Shown piece by piece: positions 44,659-52,788 of a stretch of 64,000 nt of DNA; within the stretch, counting starts at the first letter, position 1; every line of letters starts with the position of its first letter. The translations under genes were made by a program, and so were the position numbers. Below the pieces are notes generated by a model. The model was not told where the DNA came from. It saw only the letters and a list, made by a program, of their open reading frames with translations, and did not search any database. Source of the stretch: Haloferax denitrificans ATCC 35960. GTDB taxonomy: Archaea > Halobacteriota > Halobacteria > Halobacteriales > Haloferacaceae. Location: assembly GCF_000337795.1 (NCBI RefSeq), contig NZ_AOLP01000019.1, positions 388,696 through 452,695 on the forward strand, in the 5' to 3' direction.

Positions 44659-46356
44659 CTACTGAACGTATTTGGTCACGTCGGCGTCGACGCCCACGTC
44701 GGCCGCGTCGGCGTAGGGGCGATTCACCACGATGTCGCCCGCGGTCGAGCGACCGATGCCGGGGATGGCGGTGAGTTCGTCCATCGACGCCTCGTTGAAG
44801 TCAAGCGGGTAGGGAACGCCGGTGACGGAGCGGTAGCCGTGGTCGACGACGGCCACGTCGATGGTCTTTCCGAGTTCGCGCTCGCCCGGAATCCCGACCA
44901 AAAGCGGGTAGGTTCCGAGCTGGCGGCCGAACGTCCGGCCGTCCTGATGGTATTCGAGGTGGACGTTCGGGAGGACCGTGCCCGCGGGGGCGACCCGGCG
45001 GAGCATCGGGCGGTCGATTTCCTCGCGGACCTCCTTTTTGTACGTCTTGAACAGCTGTTTGTGGTCGCGGGCGATGTCGGCACCCGTGTCGGACATGTCG
45101 GTGCCGTCGAACGCCATCACCTGCCGGATGTTGATGCGGCGGACCATCAGCCCCTCGTCGTAGACGCGCTGAAGGAACCGCTTGTTGTGCTCGAACGTCT
45201 CCTCGCGCTCGCCTTTCAGCCCGTGGAGGAGATTGATTCCGGGGAGGAGCTTCGGCAGGCGGTTCGCGGCGTCCGAGCCGTGGGTCGGCGCGTCCGCCGG
45301 GTCGTCGCCGGGCCGCCAGCCGGCGACCTCGTTGACGATTTTGACCGCCTCGAAGCACTCGTCGGCGGAGACGTTGAGGTTGTTCTCCTCTTGGACCAGC
45401 GGGTCGGCGGATTCGAGGCCGAACGCCGCGGTGTCGCCGGCCGTGTTGTGCTCGGCGATGATGCGGAGCGCCTCGCGGGACTTCTCGGGCCAGCCGACGA
45501 TGGTGATGGGGTTGACGTTGTCGAGGTGGAGCGTGCCGAGGTCCGGCGCGACCTCGCGGATGCCGCCGTAGAGCCGGCGGAGCGCGTCGGGGTTCGGGGC
45601 CTCGCCGTCGCCGCCGAACGCGAGGATGTCGGCCTGCCGGCCGAGTCGGAAGTGTCGCGCGCCGCGGTCGTAGAGGTTCTCGACCTCTTTGACGACGGAG
45701 TCGGCGGTGCGGAACGCGGGGTTGCCGTACAGCGGTTCGGTACAGAACGAACAGCGGTAGGCACAGCCCCGCGAGGTCTCCATCTCGCAGATGAGATGGT
45801 CGGGGTGGTTCGGGTGCTGTTCGACCACGAACGCGCCCATGGCGGCCCAGCGGTCGAGTTCCTCGTTGTCGCGCATGCGGTTGCCGAAGCCTTCGAGCCC
45901 GGAGTCGACGAGGTCGTAGGCGGCCGCCTCGATGTCGCCTTTGGCGACGAAGTCGTAGTCGAGGTTCTTGCGCTCCATGTCCTGTCCGCCGGCGTTCTCG
46001 TCGCCGACGCCGAAGCGAATCGGCCCGCCCATCAGGGCGGTTCCCTCGGCGACCCACGCGAGTTCGCGCACCTCGTCGGGTTCGGCGGGCGTCCCGCCGA
46101 CGTACTTGCCGGGGACGGTCATGCCGCCGATGTAAATCATGAGGTCGGCGTCGGCCACGTCGCGCCACTTCTGTCTGTCCTCGCGGAGTTCGTCGATGGT
46201 GTGGTAGACGACGTTGGACTCGGGGACGCCCGCGTCGACCACCGCACCCGCGGTGAACCTCGGATACGTCGAGATGTACGGCGGCACGCCGAAGTGCGCC
46301 GGCTCGTCGACGTATCCGTCGACGATAGTCACGGTGAGGTCGGCGGGGTCGGTCAT
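44659..46356 (-). CDS. radical SAM protein with helix-hairpin-helix tail
   Basis: 565 residues. A B12-binding-like N-terminal domain (VTIVDGYVDEPAHFGVPPYIS...) precedes the radical SAM core with CAYRCSFC near residue 195 for the 4Fe-4S cluster. The core includes HLDNVNPITIVGWPE. The C-terminus ends with a helix-hairpin-helix, LTAIPGIGRSTAGDIV, a DNA/RNA-binding unit. The combination matches a euryarchaeal family of unknown reaction. It is convergent with the TRAM gene. Confidence 0.85.
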   Translation of the reverse strand: MTDPADLTVTIVDGYVDEPAHFGVPPYISTYPRFTAGAVVDAGVPESNVVYHTIDELREDRQKWRDVADADLMIYIGGMTVPGKYVGGTPAEPDEVRELAWVAEGTALMGGPIRFGVGDENAGGQDMERKNLDYDFVAKGDIEAAAYDLVDSGLEGFGNRMRDNEELDRWAAMGAFVVEQHPNHPDHLICEMETSRGCAYRCSFCTEPLYGNPAFRTADSVVKEVENLYDRGARHFRLGRQADILAFGGDGEAPNPDALRRLYGGIREVAPDLGTLHLDNVNPITIVGWPEKSREALRIIAEHNTAGDTAAFGLESADPLVQEENNLNVSADECFEAVKIVNEVAGWRPGDDPADAPTHGSDAANRLPKLLPGINLLHGLKGEREETFEHNKRFLQRVYDEGLMVRRINIRQVMAFDGTDMSDTGADIARDHKQLFKTYKKEVREEIDRPMLRRVAPAGTVLPNVHLEYHQDGRTFGRQLGTYPLLVGIPGERELGKTIDVAVVDHGYRSVTGVPYPLDFNEASMDELTAIPGIGRSTAGDIVVNRPYADAADVGVDADVTKYVQ

Positions 46357-46490
46357 CGGTCGCGGTTCGGGTTCGACGCGGAAAACGCAACCGGTCGGCG
46401 GTCGCGAATGGGGCGGTCAACCCGGGGGCGGGCGCGGGCGTCGCTTCCGCCTCCCGCGCGTTTATGAGCGTGGGAGCGTAACTGACGGCC

Positions 46491-46649
46491 ATGCCCGCGA
46501 CCCTCGAAGTCAAGTGCGCCAACGAGGACTGCGAACTCGACATGTTCGAGATGCACTACACCTACGACATGCCCGACGACGTGACGGTGGCGGACTTCTC
46601 CTGTCCGTACTGCGGCGAGTCCCGCGACCTGGAGGAGATTCAGCTATGA
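46491..46649 (+). CDS. 52-residue zinc micro-protein
   Basis: Cysteines at 9 and 14 (CANEDC) and at 38 and 41 (CPYCG) can hold one zinc. A TATA-like GTTTATGAG (46460-46468) about 27 bases upstream supports a leaderless start. The stop codon overlaps the start of the Hsp20 gene by ATGA, so the two are coupled. I believe it belongs to a conserved haloarchaeal family (DUF7559). Confidence 0.8.
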   Translation: MPATLEVKCANEDCELDMFEMHYTYDMPDDVTVADFSCPYCGESRDLEEIQL

Positions 46650-47122
46650 GCGACCTGCGGAAGTTCGGCGAGTCGGCGGCGAACGCCGTCCTCGAACGGG
46701 TCGGCCGCGGCGTCAGCCAGATGCAGGAGCGCAAGCCGCTGGCCCACGACCTGCTCGAATCCGAGGACGCCTACCTCGTCGTCTTCGACGCGCCCGGCGC
46801 GCGCGCCGAGGACGTGCAGGTCCGCTTCCTCGACGGCGAAGTCGAGATTCGCATCGACCGCTTCCGCGACTTCCACGAGGGCTACGAGATGCGGTTCCCC
46901 GGCCGCGGTCTCACGCTCTCGGGGAAGGCGACCATCCCCTCCGACGCCTCGGTCGAGGCCGCCGAGGGAACCGCCACAGTCGGCAAGAACGGCACGCTCC
47001 AGATTCGGATTCCCAAGGACGAGCGCGCGAGCGACATCGCCGTGACCGAGGCGGAAGACGAAGGCGAGGCCGATGCCGACGACGAGGTCGACTTCGGCGA
47101 CGTGGACGACCAAGACGCCTGA
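46646..47122 (+). CDS. Hsp20/alpha-crystallin-like protein
   Basis: 158 residues. The middle 90 residues follow the alpha-crystallin beta-sandwich (DAYLVVFDAPGARAEDVQVRFLDGEVEIRIDRF ... NGTLQIRIPKD). The C-terminal 30 residues are very acidic and lack the IxI anchor of classical sHsps, so oligomers may be small. Haloarchaeal proteins of this kind include GvpH; no gas vesicle genes are nearby. It is translated with the zinc micro-protein upstream. Confidence 0.8.
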   Translation: MSDLRKFGESAANAVLERVGRGVSQMQERKPLAHDLLESEDAYLVVFDAPGARAEDVQVRFLDGEVEIRIDRFRDFHEGYEMRFPGRGLTLSGKATIPSDASVEAAEGTATVGKNGTLQIRIPKDERASDIAVTEAEDEGEADADDEVDFGDVDDQDA

Positions 47123-47166
47123 GCTAAGTTTCGGACGCGACGACCACAACGCATCCCCTTTTCGCG

Positions 47167-48345
47167 CTAGTCGCCGTCGAGCGTCATCCCCTCGACCACC
47201 GCGAACTCCTCGTCGCCGTCGAAGCGGCGGGGGTCGAACGCGGCCGGAATCGCCTCCTGCCCGTCGCCGAGCACCGCCTCCGCGAGTCGCTCGCCGATTG
47301 CCGGGGCCCACATGAACCCGTGGCCGTGCCAGCCGGCGGCGACGTAGACGCCCTCGGCAACCGGGCCGACGAGGGGGTTCCGGTCCGGGGTCGCCCCGCA
47401 GAGACCGGCCCACGCGCGGTCGAGTTCGGGGCCGGGGCCGGGGTCGGTCGAACCCGCAGAGTCCAACGCGCCCGCGTCGCCGCCCGCCGTCCGGTGTCGA
47501 ACCGCGTCGAGGGCGTCGGCGACGAACCAGTCGTCCGCGGTCGGGTCCCAGTCGTCGGGGTCGGGTTCGACCGGTTCGACGCCGTCGCCCGCGAGGACGC
47601 CCGCGGGGTGCGGCCGCAGGTACGACTCGTCGGTCGCGTCGTAGACGGTCGGCCCGCGGTAGTCGCAGTCGGCGACGAGCGCCTGCGCCCGGTAGGGTTT
47701 GAGCGCGATTGGGTGCCCCGCGTCGGCGAGCAGGCGGCGCGAGTGGACGCCGGCCGCGACGACGACGGCGTCGAAGCGGGCGGTCACCACGTCGTCGATG
47801 GCGACGCCCGGCGGGTCAGTTCGGAGTGTCACCGCGTCGCCGACGCGGAACTCGACGCCGGCCGCCTCGCACTTCTCGACGAACAGGTCCACGTAGGCCG
47901 CGGGGTCGGCCCAACCGGCGTTCTCGGCGACGCCGGCGAGGAGTACGTCGTCGGTCCGAATCGGGAACCGGTCGGCCAGTTCTCCGGCGTCGACGAGCGA
48001 CACCGCGCGGTCGTGGACGCGCATTCGCTCGACCGATTCTTCGAGCGCCGCGGCCGCCGCGTCGTCGCCCTCGCGCGCGAGAAAGACGTACGGCGTCTCG
48101 TGGAAGGCGAACTCGCCTTCGCCCGAGAGGCTCCGGAACCGAGCCATCGCGCTCTCGGCGACGGCCACGTCGATGTCCTCGGCGTAGGCGTCGTAACAGA
48201 TGCCGGCGGCGCGGCCCGTCGACCCGCCGCCGGGCGCGTCGCGCTCGAACAGCGTGACCCGCGCCCCGCGCTCGGCGAGGTCGAAGGCGGTCGTCAGGCC
48301 GACCGCGCCCGCGCCGACGACCGCGACGCGCGCTGATTCGTTCAT
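47167..48345 (-). CDS. FAD-dependent (DadA-like) oxidoreductase
   Basis: 392 residues. The dinucleotide-binding signature VAVVGAGAVGLTTAFDLAERGARVTLFERD opens the protein, and GWHGHGFMWAPAIGERLAEAV is the second FAD contact, as in glycine/D-amino acid oxidases and sarcosine oxidases. There is no signal peptide, so it works in the cytoplasm. The substrate, presumably an amino acid or secondary amine, is unknown. The stop codon lies in one of the few CTAG sequences of the window. Confidence 0.85.
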   Translation of the reverse strand: MNESARVAVVGAGAVGLTTAFDLAERGARVTLFERDAPGGGSTGRAAGICYDAYAEDIDVAVAESAMARFRSLSGEGEFAFHETPYVFLAREGDDAAAAALEESVERMRVHDRAVSLVDAGELADRFPIRTDDVLLAGVAENAGWADPAAYVDLFVEKCEAAGVEFRVGDAVTLRTDPPGVAIDDVVTARFDAVVVAAGVHSRRLLADAGHPIALKPYRAQALVADCDYRGPTVYDATDESYLRPHPAGVLAGDGVEPVEPDPDDWDPTADDWFVADALDAVRHRTAGGDAGALDSAGSTDPGPGPELDRAWAGLCGATPDRNPLVGPVAEGVYVAAGWHGHGFMWAPAIGERLAEAVLGDGQEAIPAAFDPRRFDGDEEFAVVEGMTLDGD

Positions 48346-48645
48346 ACCCCGTCTGCGTCGGCGACCGACTTGAATGGCAGTTGCTCGCCGGTCGTGAGAG
48401 TGGCCGAGAACTGCGCGGCGCGGTCGCTCTGGATGTGTTGAGAGACGGGGTAGGTCGGCCGGCCGTGGCCCGCGTGGAAACCACGTGGGTCCGAAAGGAG
48501 CCACCCGACCGTGCCGTCACCTGTCCTCTCCGGCGACCGCCTAAAAGGCCTCCGGTGTCGGTGGCGAGGACGCGGGAGATGAGGACATGCGGCGCGGGCG
48601 GCGCGGCCGACGCGGACGATGCAGGAAGAAGAAGAGAACGACGAC
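48346..48645. other. 300-base spacer with promoter for the oxidoreductase
   Basis: On the minus strand ATTCAAGT (48368-48375) lies about 26 bases before the oxidoreductase start and can serve as a TATA element. I see no gene or structured RNA in the rest, and no clear terminator for the gene to its right. Confidence 0.45.
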
Positions 48646-49428
48646 TTACTCGGCGAACTCGTCGACGCCGCGGGCGGGGTAGCCGACCACGAGGTCGATA
48701 CCGGCGTCGCGGAGGTCGTCGACGCGCCGGCGCACGTCGGCCACGGAGCCGATGAGCGCGTAGTCGCGCGAGGCTTTCAGGAGCACCTCGCGGGCGCGGC
48801 CCTCGGCCGAGGCGTCGGTCGCGGCGTCGTCGGGGAGCGCGCGAGCGACGGGGCGACGACGGGAGACGTACGCGCCGACGGCGTCGAGAATCTCGTCGTC
48901 GTCGTCGGTGAGGACGGTCGGGGCGTAGACCGCGACCTCGCCGTCGAAGCCGGCCGCCCGGAGCGCCCGCACGTCCCCGCGGGTCGACCGCGAGAGGAGT
49001 TCGTACTGGGTGCCGCCGGCGGCGAGGGCGATTCGCTCGATGCCCTCGGTGCCGACCCACGCGTCGGGGGCACGCTCTCTCGCGGCGCGGAGACGGGGAG
49101 CGACCGCGCGACCCGCTTCGTCGTCGGTCAGGTACGCGCCGTGGCCGGCCACGAGCACCTGTCGAATCCCGTCGGGAAGCCACTCGTACAGCGAGTCGTC
49201 GCCGAGGGGGTCGAAGCCGTCGGCGCGGACCGGCGTGGTCAGTCGGACCTCCTTTTCGGCCGCGAGCTCGCGCAACACGTCCTCGTCGGGGAGTCGCTCG
49301 CGACCCTCGTAATCGATGGCAACGACGTCGAGCGGGACCGAAAGCGCCTCGCGCACGTCGCACTCGGCGGGCTTGAGTGCGACTGCGTCCAGACCGGCTT
49401 TCGAGACCGCGCGCTCGGCGGTCAACAT
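48646..49428 (-). CDS. haloarchaeal TIM-barrel-like protein, luciferase-like C-terminus
   Basis: 260 residues. The C-terminal part ... LLKASRDYALIGSVADVRRRVDDLRDAGIDLVVGYPARG resembles the end of F420-dependent luciferase-like enzymes, where DVRRRVDDLRDAGID closes the barrel. The N-terminal part (KAGLDAVALKPAECDVREALSVPLDVVAIDYEGRERL) is unlike them, and the cofactor-binding loops are not obvious. It may be a derived member of that family. I do not recognise a characterised homologue. Confidence 0.65.
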   Translation of the reverse strand: MLTAERAVSKAGLDAVALKPAECDVREALSVPLDVVAIDYEGRERLPDEDVLRELAAEKEVRLTTPVRADGFDPLGDDSLYEWLPDGIRQVLVAGHGAYLTDDEAGRAVAPRLRAARERAPDAWVGTEGIERIALAAGGTQYELLSRSTRGDVRALRAAGFDGEVAVYAPTVLTDDDDEILDAVGAYVSRRRPVARALPDDAATDASAEGRAREVLLKASRDYALIGSVADVRRRVDDLRDAGIDLVVGYPARGVDEFAE

Positions 49429-49819
49429 ACTATCACCACAGAAATTTCAGTACCGTCGCGGAACGCGATCCATCGTCTGTGCGACCATGTGAGAACGAGT
49501 AGCGCGGAGGGGGCCAAAACCCTGTCGGTGACGGCGATGCTGGCTCGCCGCGACGGTGTTTATATAGCCCGTGCCGGCGCGACGGCGAGCGGCTCCGAAG
49601 CGCGTGTCAGCCGGTCTCACTGCGGGAGACCGCCGTGTCCACCGGCGTACCAACACGATTGTATTCAGGACACAATTCTGAACTCCGATTAGTATTCGAA
49701 AACGAATCGTGACAGTCTCAAACGCCCGTTTTCGGTCATTCCCAGTTCTATGGATTCGGAAATCGCGTCGCCGTTATATGGGGTTCGCGGCCGACGGTTT
49801 AGATGTAAGGTGAACCGAG
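49429..49819. promoter_or_regulatory. regulatory region upstream of doxX
   Basis: 391 bases, AT-rich in the right half. Two dyads are visible: ATTGT (49658-49662) with ACAAT (49672-49676), and ATTCG-AAAA-CGAAT (49694-49707). A TATA box TTATATG (49774-49780) is about 26 bases before a likely start site with a short leader. A second strong one, TTTATATAG (49559-49567), reads well in either direction and may serve the gene on the left. Confidence 0.5.
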
Positions 49820-50347
49820 ATGCCCGCTAACGCACAAATCGAGATGCTGGGGAACAGAATGGACTTCGACTACTCGCGGGGTATCACGGGCTACGTGCTC
49901 GTGTTGACCCGCCTCATCACCGGCTACTGGTTCCTCCACGCAGGTTGGGGGAAGCTGGTGGGTGAACCGTTCAGCGCCGCGGGCTACCTCGCGAACGCCC
50001 CCGCCGCCTCGCCCCTACAGGGCTTCTTCGCGTGGGCCGCCGCGACCCCGTGGCTCCTCGACCTCACGAACATCATGGTTCCGTGGGGCGAGTTCCTCAT
50101 CGGTCTCGGGCTCATCGTGGGCGCACTCGTCCGGCTCGCCGCCTTCTTCGGCGGCGTCCTGATGGTGTTCTTCTACCTCGGGAACGCCGACTGGGCCCAC
50201 GGCGTGGTCAACGGCGACCTGTTCGGGCTGATGATGTTCGCCATCGTCGGGACGCTCGCGGCGGGCCGCATCCTCGGCCTCGACGCCATCATCGAGAAGA
50301 TGGAGTTCGTCCAACAGCGCCCCGCGCTCAAGTACCTCCTCGGCTGA
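49820..50347 (+). CDS. DoxX-family membrane protein
   Basis: 175 residues with four transmembrane helices. LTRLITGYWFLHAGWGKLV is the conserved first helix of the DoxX/DoxD family, linked to quinone or thiosulfate metabolism in some organisms and of unknown role in haloarchaea. GTGAACCGAG before the ATG gives a weak ribosome binding site. The upstream dyads suggest regulated expression. Confidence 0.82.
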   Translation: MPANAQIEMLGNRMDFDYSRGITGYVLVLTRLITGYWFLHAGWGKLVGEPFSAAGYLANAPAASPLQGFFAWAAATPWLLDLTNIMVPWGEFLIGLGLIVGALVRLAAFFGGVLMVFFYLGNADWAHGVVNGDLFGLMMFAIVGTLAAGRILGLDAIIEKMEFVQQRPALKYLLG

Positions 50348-50476
50348 GGGGGTGCTCGGGGGCAGAAAGGGAGTTGTCGTGGGGACGACGACACGCTGAC
50401 GCCGGTTTGTTTTTCGGAACTGACGCAGACACCGCGAGCGACTGCGCTGGCCCGCCCGTCGACAGAACGTCCCGCG

Positions 50477-51073
50477 CTACACCGGGTAGTCGGCGTCGGG
50501 GTCGACCACGCGGTCGACCTCCTCGGGGACGCGCCAGTCGGTCGTGAGTTCGAGCAGTTGCACGAGCATCCGCCCGGTCGCGCCCCAGACGGTGTAGCCG
50601 TCGACGTGGAAGAAGTGGAGCCGAATCTCGCCGTACTGCGGGTGGTCGCGGCGCTCCGACTCGTAGTTCGCGCGGTCGGTCAGGTCGTCGACCGCGAGCA
50701 CCGCGATTTCGGCCACCTCGCGCCGGTCGGGCTCGTACGCGCGGTCGGGCACCGTGGCGACGAACGGCGAGACGGAGTAGTCGGTCACGGTGAGGATGTC
50801 GTCGAGTCGACCGTGGAAATCAGCCTCCTCGGGTCGGAGCCCGATTTCCTCGTTGGACTCGCGGAGCGCGGTCGCCCGCAGGTCGGCGTCGCTCGGTTCG
50901 CGGCCGCCGCCGGGGAAACTCATCTGGCCCGGATGCTCGCCGAGGTGGTCGGCGCGCTTGGTAAACAGGATGTGCGGCCGCTCGTCGCGGAACACGACGG
51001 GAGCGATGACGGCCGCCCGCCGGCCCGCGTCGACGGTCACCGGTTCGTGTCGGCTGACGCCCGCGAGGTCCAT
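50477..51073 (-). CDS. NUDIX hydrolase, CoA-diphosphatase type
   Basis: 198 residues. The Nudix helix reads RESNEEIGL after FPGGGREPSDADLRATAL. The first conserved glutamate position is altered as in NudL/PCD1 enzymes that split coenzyme A and its derivatives, and SFPGG sits where the UPF0035 CoA motif is expected. It lies 29 bases after the DUF7109 gene, so all three minus-strand genes here are likely one operon. Confidence 0.85.
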   Translation of the reverse strand: MDLAGVSRHEPVTVDAGRRAAVIAPVVFRDERPHILFTKRADHLGEHPGQMSFPGGGREPSDADLRATALRESNEEIGLRPEEADFHGRLDDILTVTDYSVSPFVATVPDRAYEPDRREVAEIAVLAVDDLTDRANYESERRDHPQYGEIRLHFFHVDGYTVWGATGRMLVQLLELTTDWRVPEEVDRVVDPDADYPV

Positions 51074-51102
51074 CGTCACGATTCGTAAAGAGATGCCGCG
51101 AC

Positions 51103-51591
51103 TTAGGCCTGCCCCTCCGCGTCCAGCGCGGCGTCGAGGCGCTCGCGAATCGACCCCACGTCGGTGTCGGCCCACGCTTCGAGGTCGTACGTCACGTCCA
51201 GCAGACGCTCGATTTCGTCGGCGTCGCCCGTCTGCACCGCGCTCGCGGCCGCCGCCCGGAGACGCGATTCGACCTGCGTCGCCAACTCGTCCCGCGGCAC
51301 CTCGCGGGTCGGGTAGTCGAGGATGTGCGGCAGGTCCTCCGCCCGGTCGGGGAGCGTCGGAAACGCCATCGGACCGACCGTCAGAAGCTCCGCGTCCGTC
51401 TCGTCGTCCTCGTAGGGGACGAGATAGTAGGCGTCGACCGCGTCGGAAACCGCACCGGAGAGGGCGTCCCCGTCGGTCTCGCGGCCCTGTTTGAACGCGA
51501 GTTCGTCCAGTGCCGTCTCCAGTTCCTCGCGGGTGAGCGCGCCGAAGAGGTCGACGACGCCCGCGAGGTCGTCGTAGGTGGTCTCGCTCAT
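51103..51591 (-). CDS. conserved haloarchaeal protein (DUF7109-like)
   Basis: 162 acidic residues, mostly helical, with DDLAGVVDLFGALTREELETALDELAFKQG at the start. No catalytic motif is evident. Its ATG overlaps the stop of the glycosyltransferase by ATGA and the Nudix gene follows closely, so it may be a partner of either. I recognise only a conserved haloarchaeal family. Confidence 0.75.
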   Translation of the reverse strand: MSETTYDDLAGVVDLFGALTREELETALDELAFKQGRETDGDALSGAVSDAVDAYYLVPYEDDETDAELLTVGPMAFPTLPDRAEDLPHILDYPTREVPRDELATQVESRLRAAAASAVQTGDADEIERLLDVTYDLEAWADTDVGSIRERLDAALDAEGQA

Positions 51592-52694
51592 CGGCCCGCG
51601 CCCTCCCGCACGTCGTCGAGGTCGTCGCTCGCGGCGGCGAGCACCTCGTCGGGCGACAGCGTCGTGTCCGTCCACGCCGGAAGCCGCGTGTCCTCGCCGG
51701 GCTTCGAGATGGCATCGGCGTAGGTGGCGACCTGTTCGCGCTCGTCCCCGCGGTCGTAGTCGAAGCCGTTGAACGCCGCGTCGACCGCGTACTGTTCGAC
51801 CAGCCGATGTCCGGCGTCGCGGTAGCGGTCTGCGAGCGTGTCGAACTCGATGTCTCCGCCGTGTTCGACGACCGCCCGGAGGAGCGTCCGTCCGACCGAC
51901 TCGCTCATGTCCGAGAGGCCGGTCGGCCCGCTCACGGAGCGGTGGTCGTGTTCGTACTCGCCGAGGTCGACCTGCGCGCTCCGGTCGAAGCCGGCGTGGG
52001 CGAAGGCGTCGCCGAGGGTGCCGACTTCGAGACCCCACTTCCGGGGCGACCGCATCCGCACCGCGAGGTCGGACGTGGCCGCGAACTCCCCCGCGAGGGC
52101 GTACCGAAAGGAGTCGAGATACCGGACGATGGGGGCGTCGGTCTCGGCTTCGAGCGCGCGGACGAGCGGGGCGTAGAACAGCCTGAACAGCCGGCCGTAG
52201 AGCCGCCCCTCCTCGACGCGGGCGTAGTAGCCCTTCGAGAAGTCGTGGCCGTGCGCCAGCGGGAACAGGAGCCGCGGGACGTAGCGCTCGTCGTAGGTCT
52301 TCGTGTCCGCGTCGTGGACGACGACGTACTCCTCGCTGGCGGCACAACCGAGCGCGAGCCACACGTCGCGTCCCTTGCCGCGCTCGCCGCCGAGACCGTG
52401 GGAGTCCAGCAGGTCGGCGACGCGGGGGCCGTCGCACCACAGCACGTCGAGCGGCAGGTCGTACTCGTCGAGCCAGTCGGCGAACGGGGCGACCCGGTCG
52501 GCTGGCGCGCGAAGGGGGACGACGACCCGCGCCGGCGAGAGCGACTCCAGCGTCGAGAGCACCCGGTCGGCGGCGAGACCGGCGTACTCCCGCTCCGTCA
52601 TCGGCACGACCACGGCGGCGCGGTCGGTCGGGGCGTCGGGGACCGTGCCGGCGAGGTCGTGGAGCGTCGTGACCCGCTCTTGTACGTACTCCAT
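51588..52694 (-). CDS. glucosyl-3-phosphoglycerate synthase-like glycosyltransferase
   Basis: 368 residues. GERGKGRDVWLALGCA, VVHDADTKTYDERYVPRLLFPL and the later DSFRYALAGEFA match the GpgS/MpgS group, which transfers a sugar from a nucleotide donor to 3-phosphoglycerate as the first step of glucosylglycerate or mannosylglycerate synthesis. The metal-binding DAD is present. Glucosylglycerate is a compatible solute in some halophiles; here that is inferred. No matching phosphatase gene is seen beside it. Confidence 0.75.
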   Translation of the reverse strand: MEYVQERVTTLHDLAGTVPDAPTDRAAVVVPMTEREYAGLAADRVLSTLESLSPARVVVPLRAPADRVAPFADWLDEYDLPLDVLWCDGPRVADLLDSHGLGGERGKGRDVWLALGCAASEEYVVVHDADTKTYDERYVPRLLFPLAHGHDFSKGYYARVEEGRLYGRLFRLFYAPLVRALEAETDAPIVRYLDSFRYALAGEFAATSDLAVRMRSPRKWGLEVGTLGDAFAHAGFDRSAQVDLGEYEHDHRSVSGPTGLSDMSESVGRTLLRAVVEHGGDIEFDTLADRYRDAGHRLVEQYAVDAAFNGFDYDRGDEREQVATYADAISKPGEDTRLPAWTDTTLSPDEVLAAASDDLDDVREGAGR

Positions 52695-52788
52695 CGTGTC
52701 GGTCGTGGGACCGGGCGAGCAAAAGTGCGGCGAGAGCCGAGTCGTCTGCCGACTTCGCTCGACCGCCGCCGACCCGCTCGGCTCGGGT

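Noticed and set aside
44839..46467. Open frame antisense to the radical SAM gene
   Set aside because: No motif, whereas the minus strand has CAYRCSFC and a helix-hairpin-helix.
49447..49656. Short minus-strand ORF in the doxX upstream region
   Set aside because: Arg-rich low-complexity product, no promoter at the right distance and no family.
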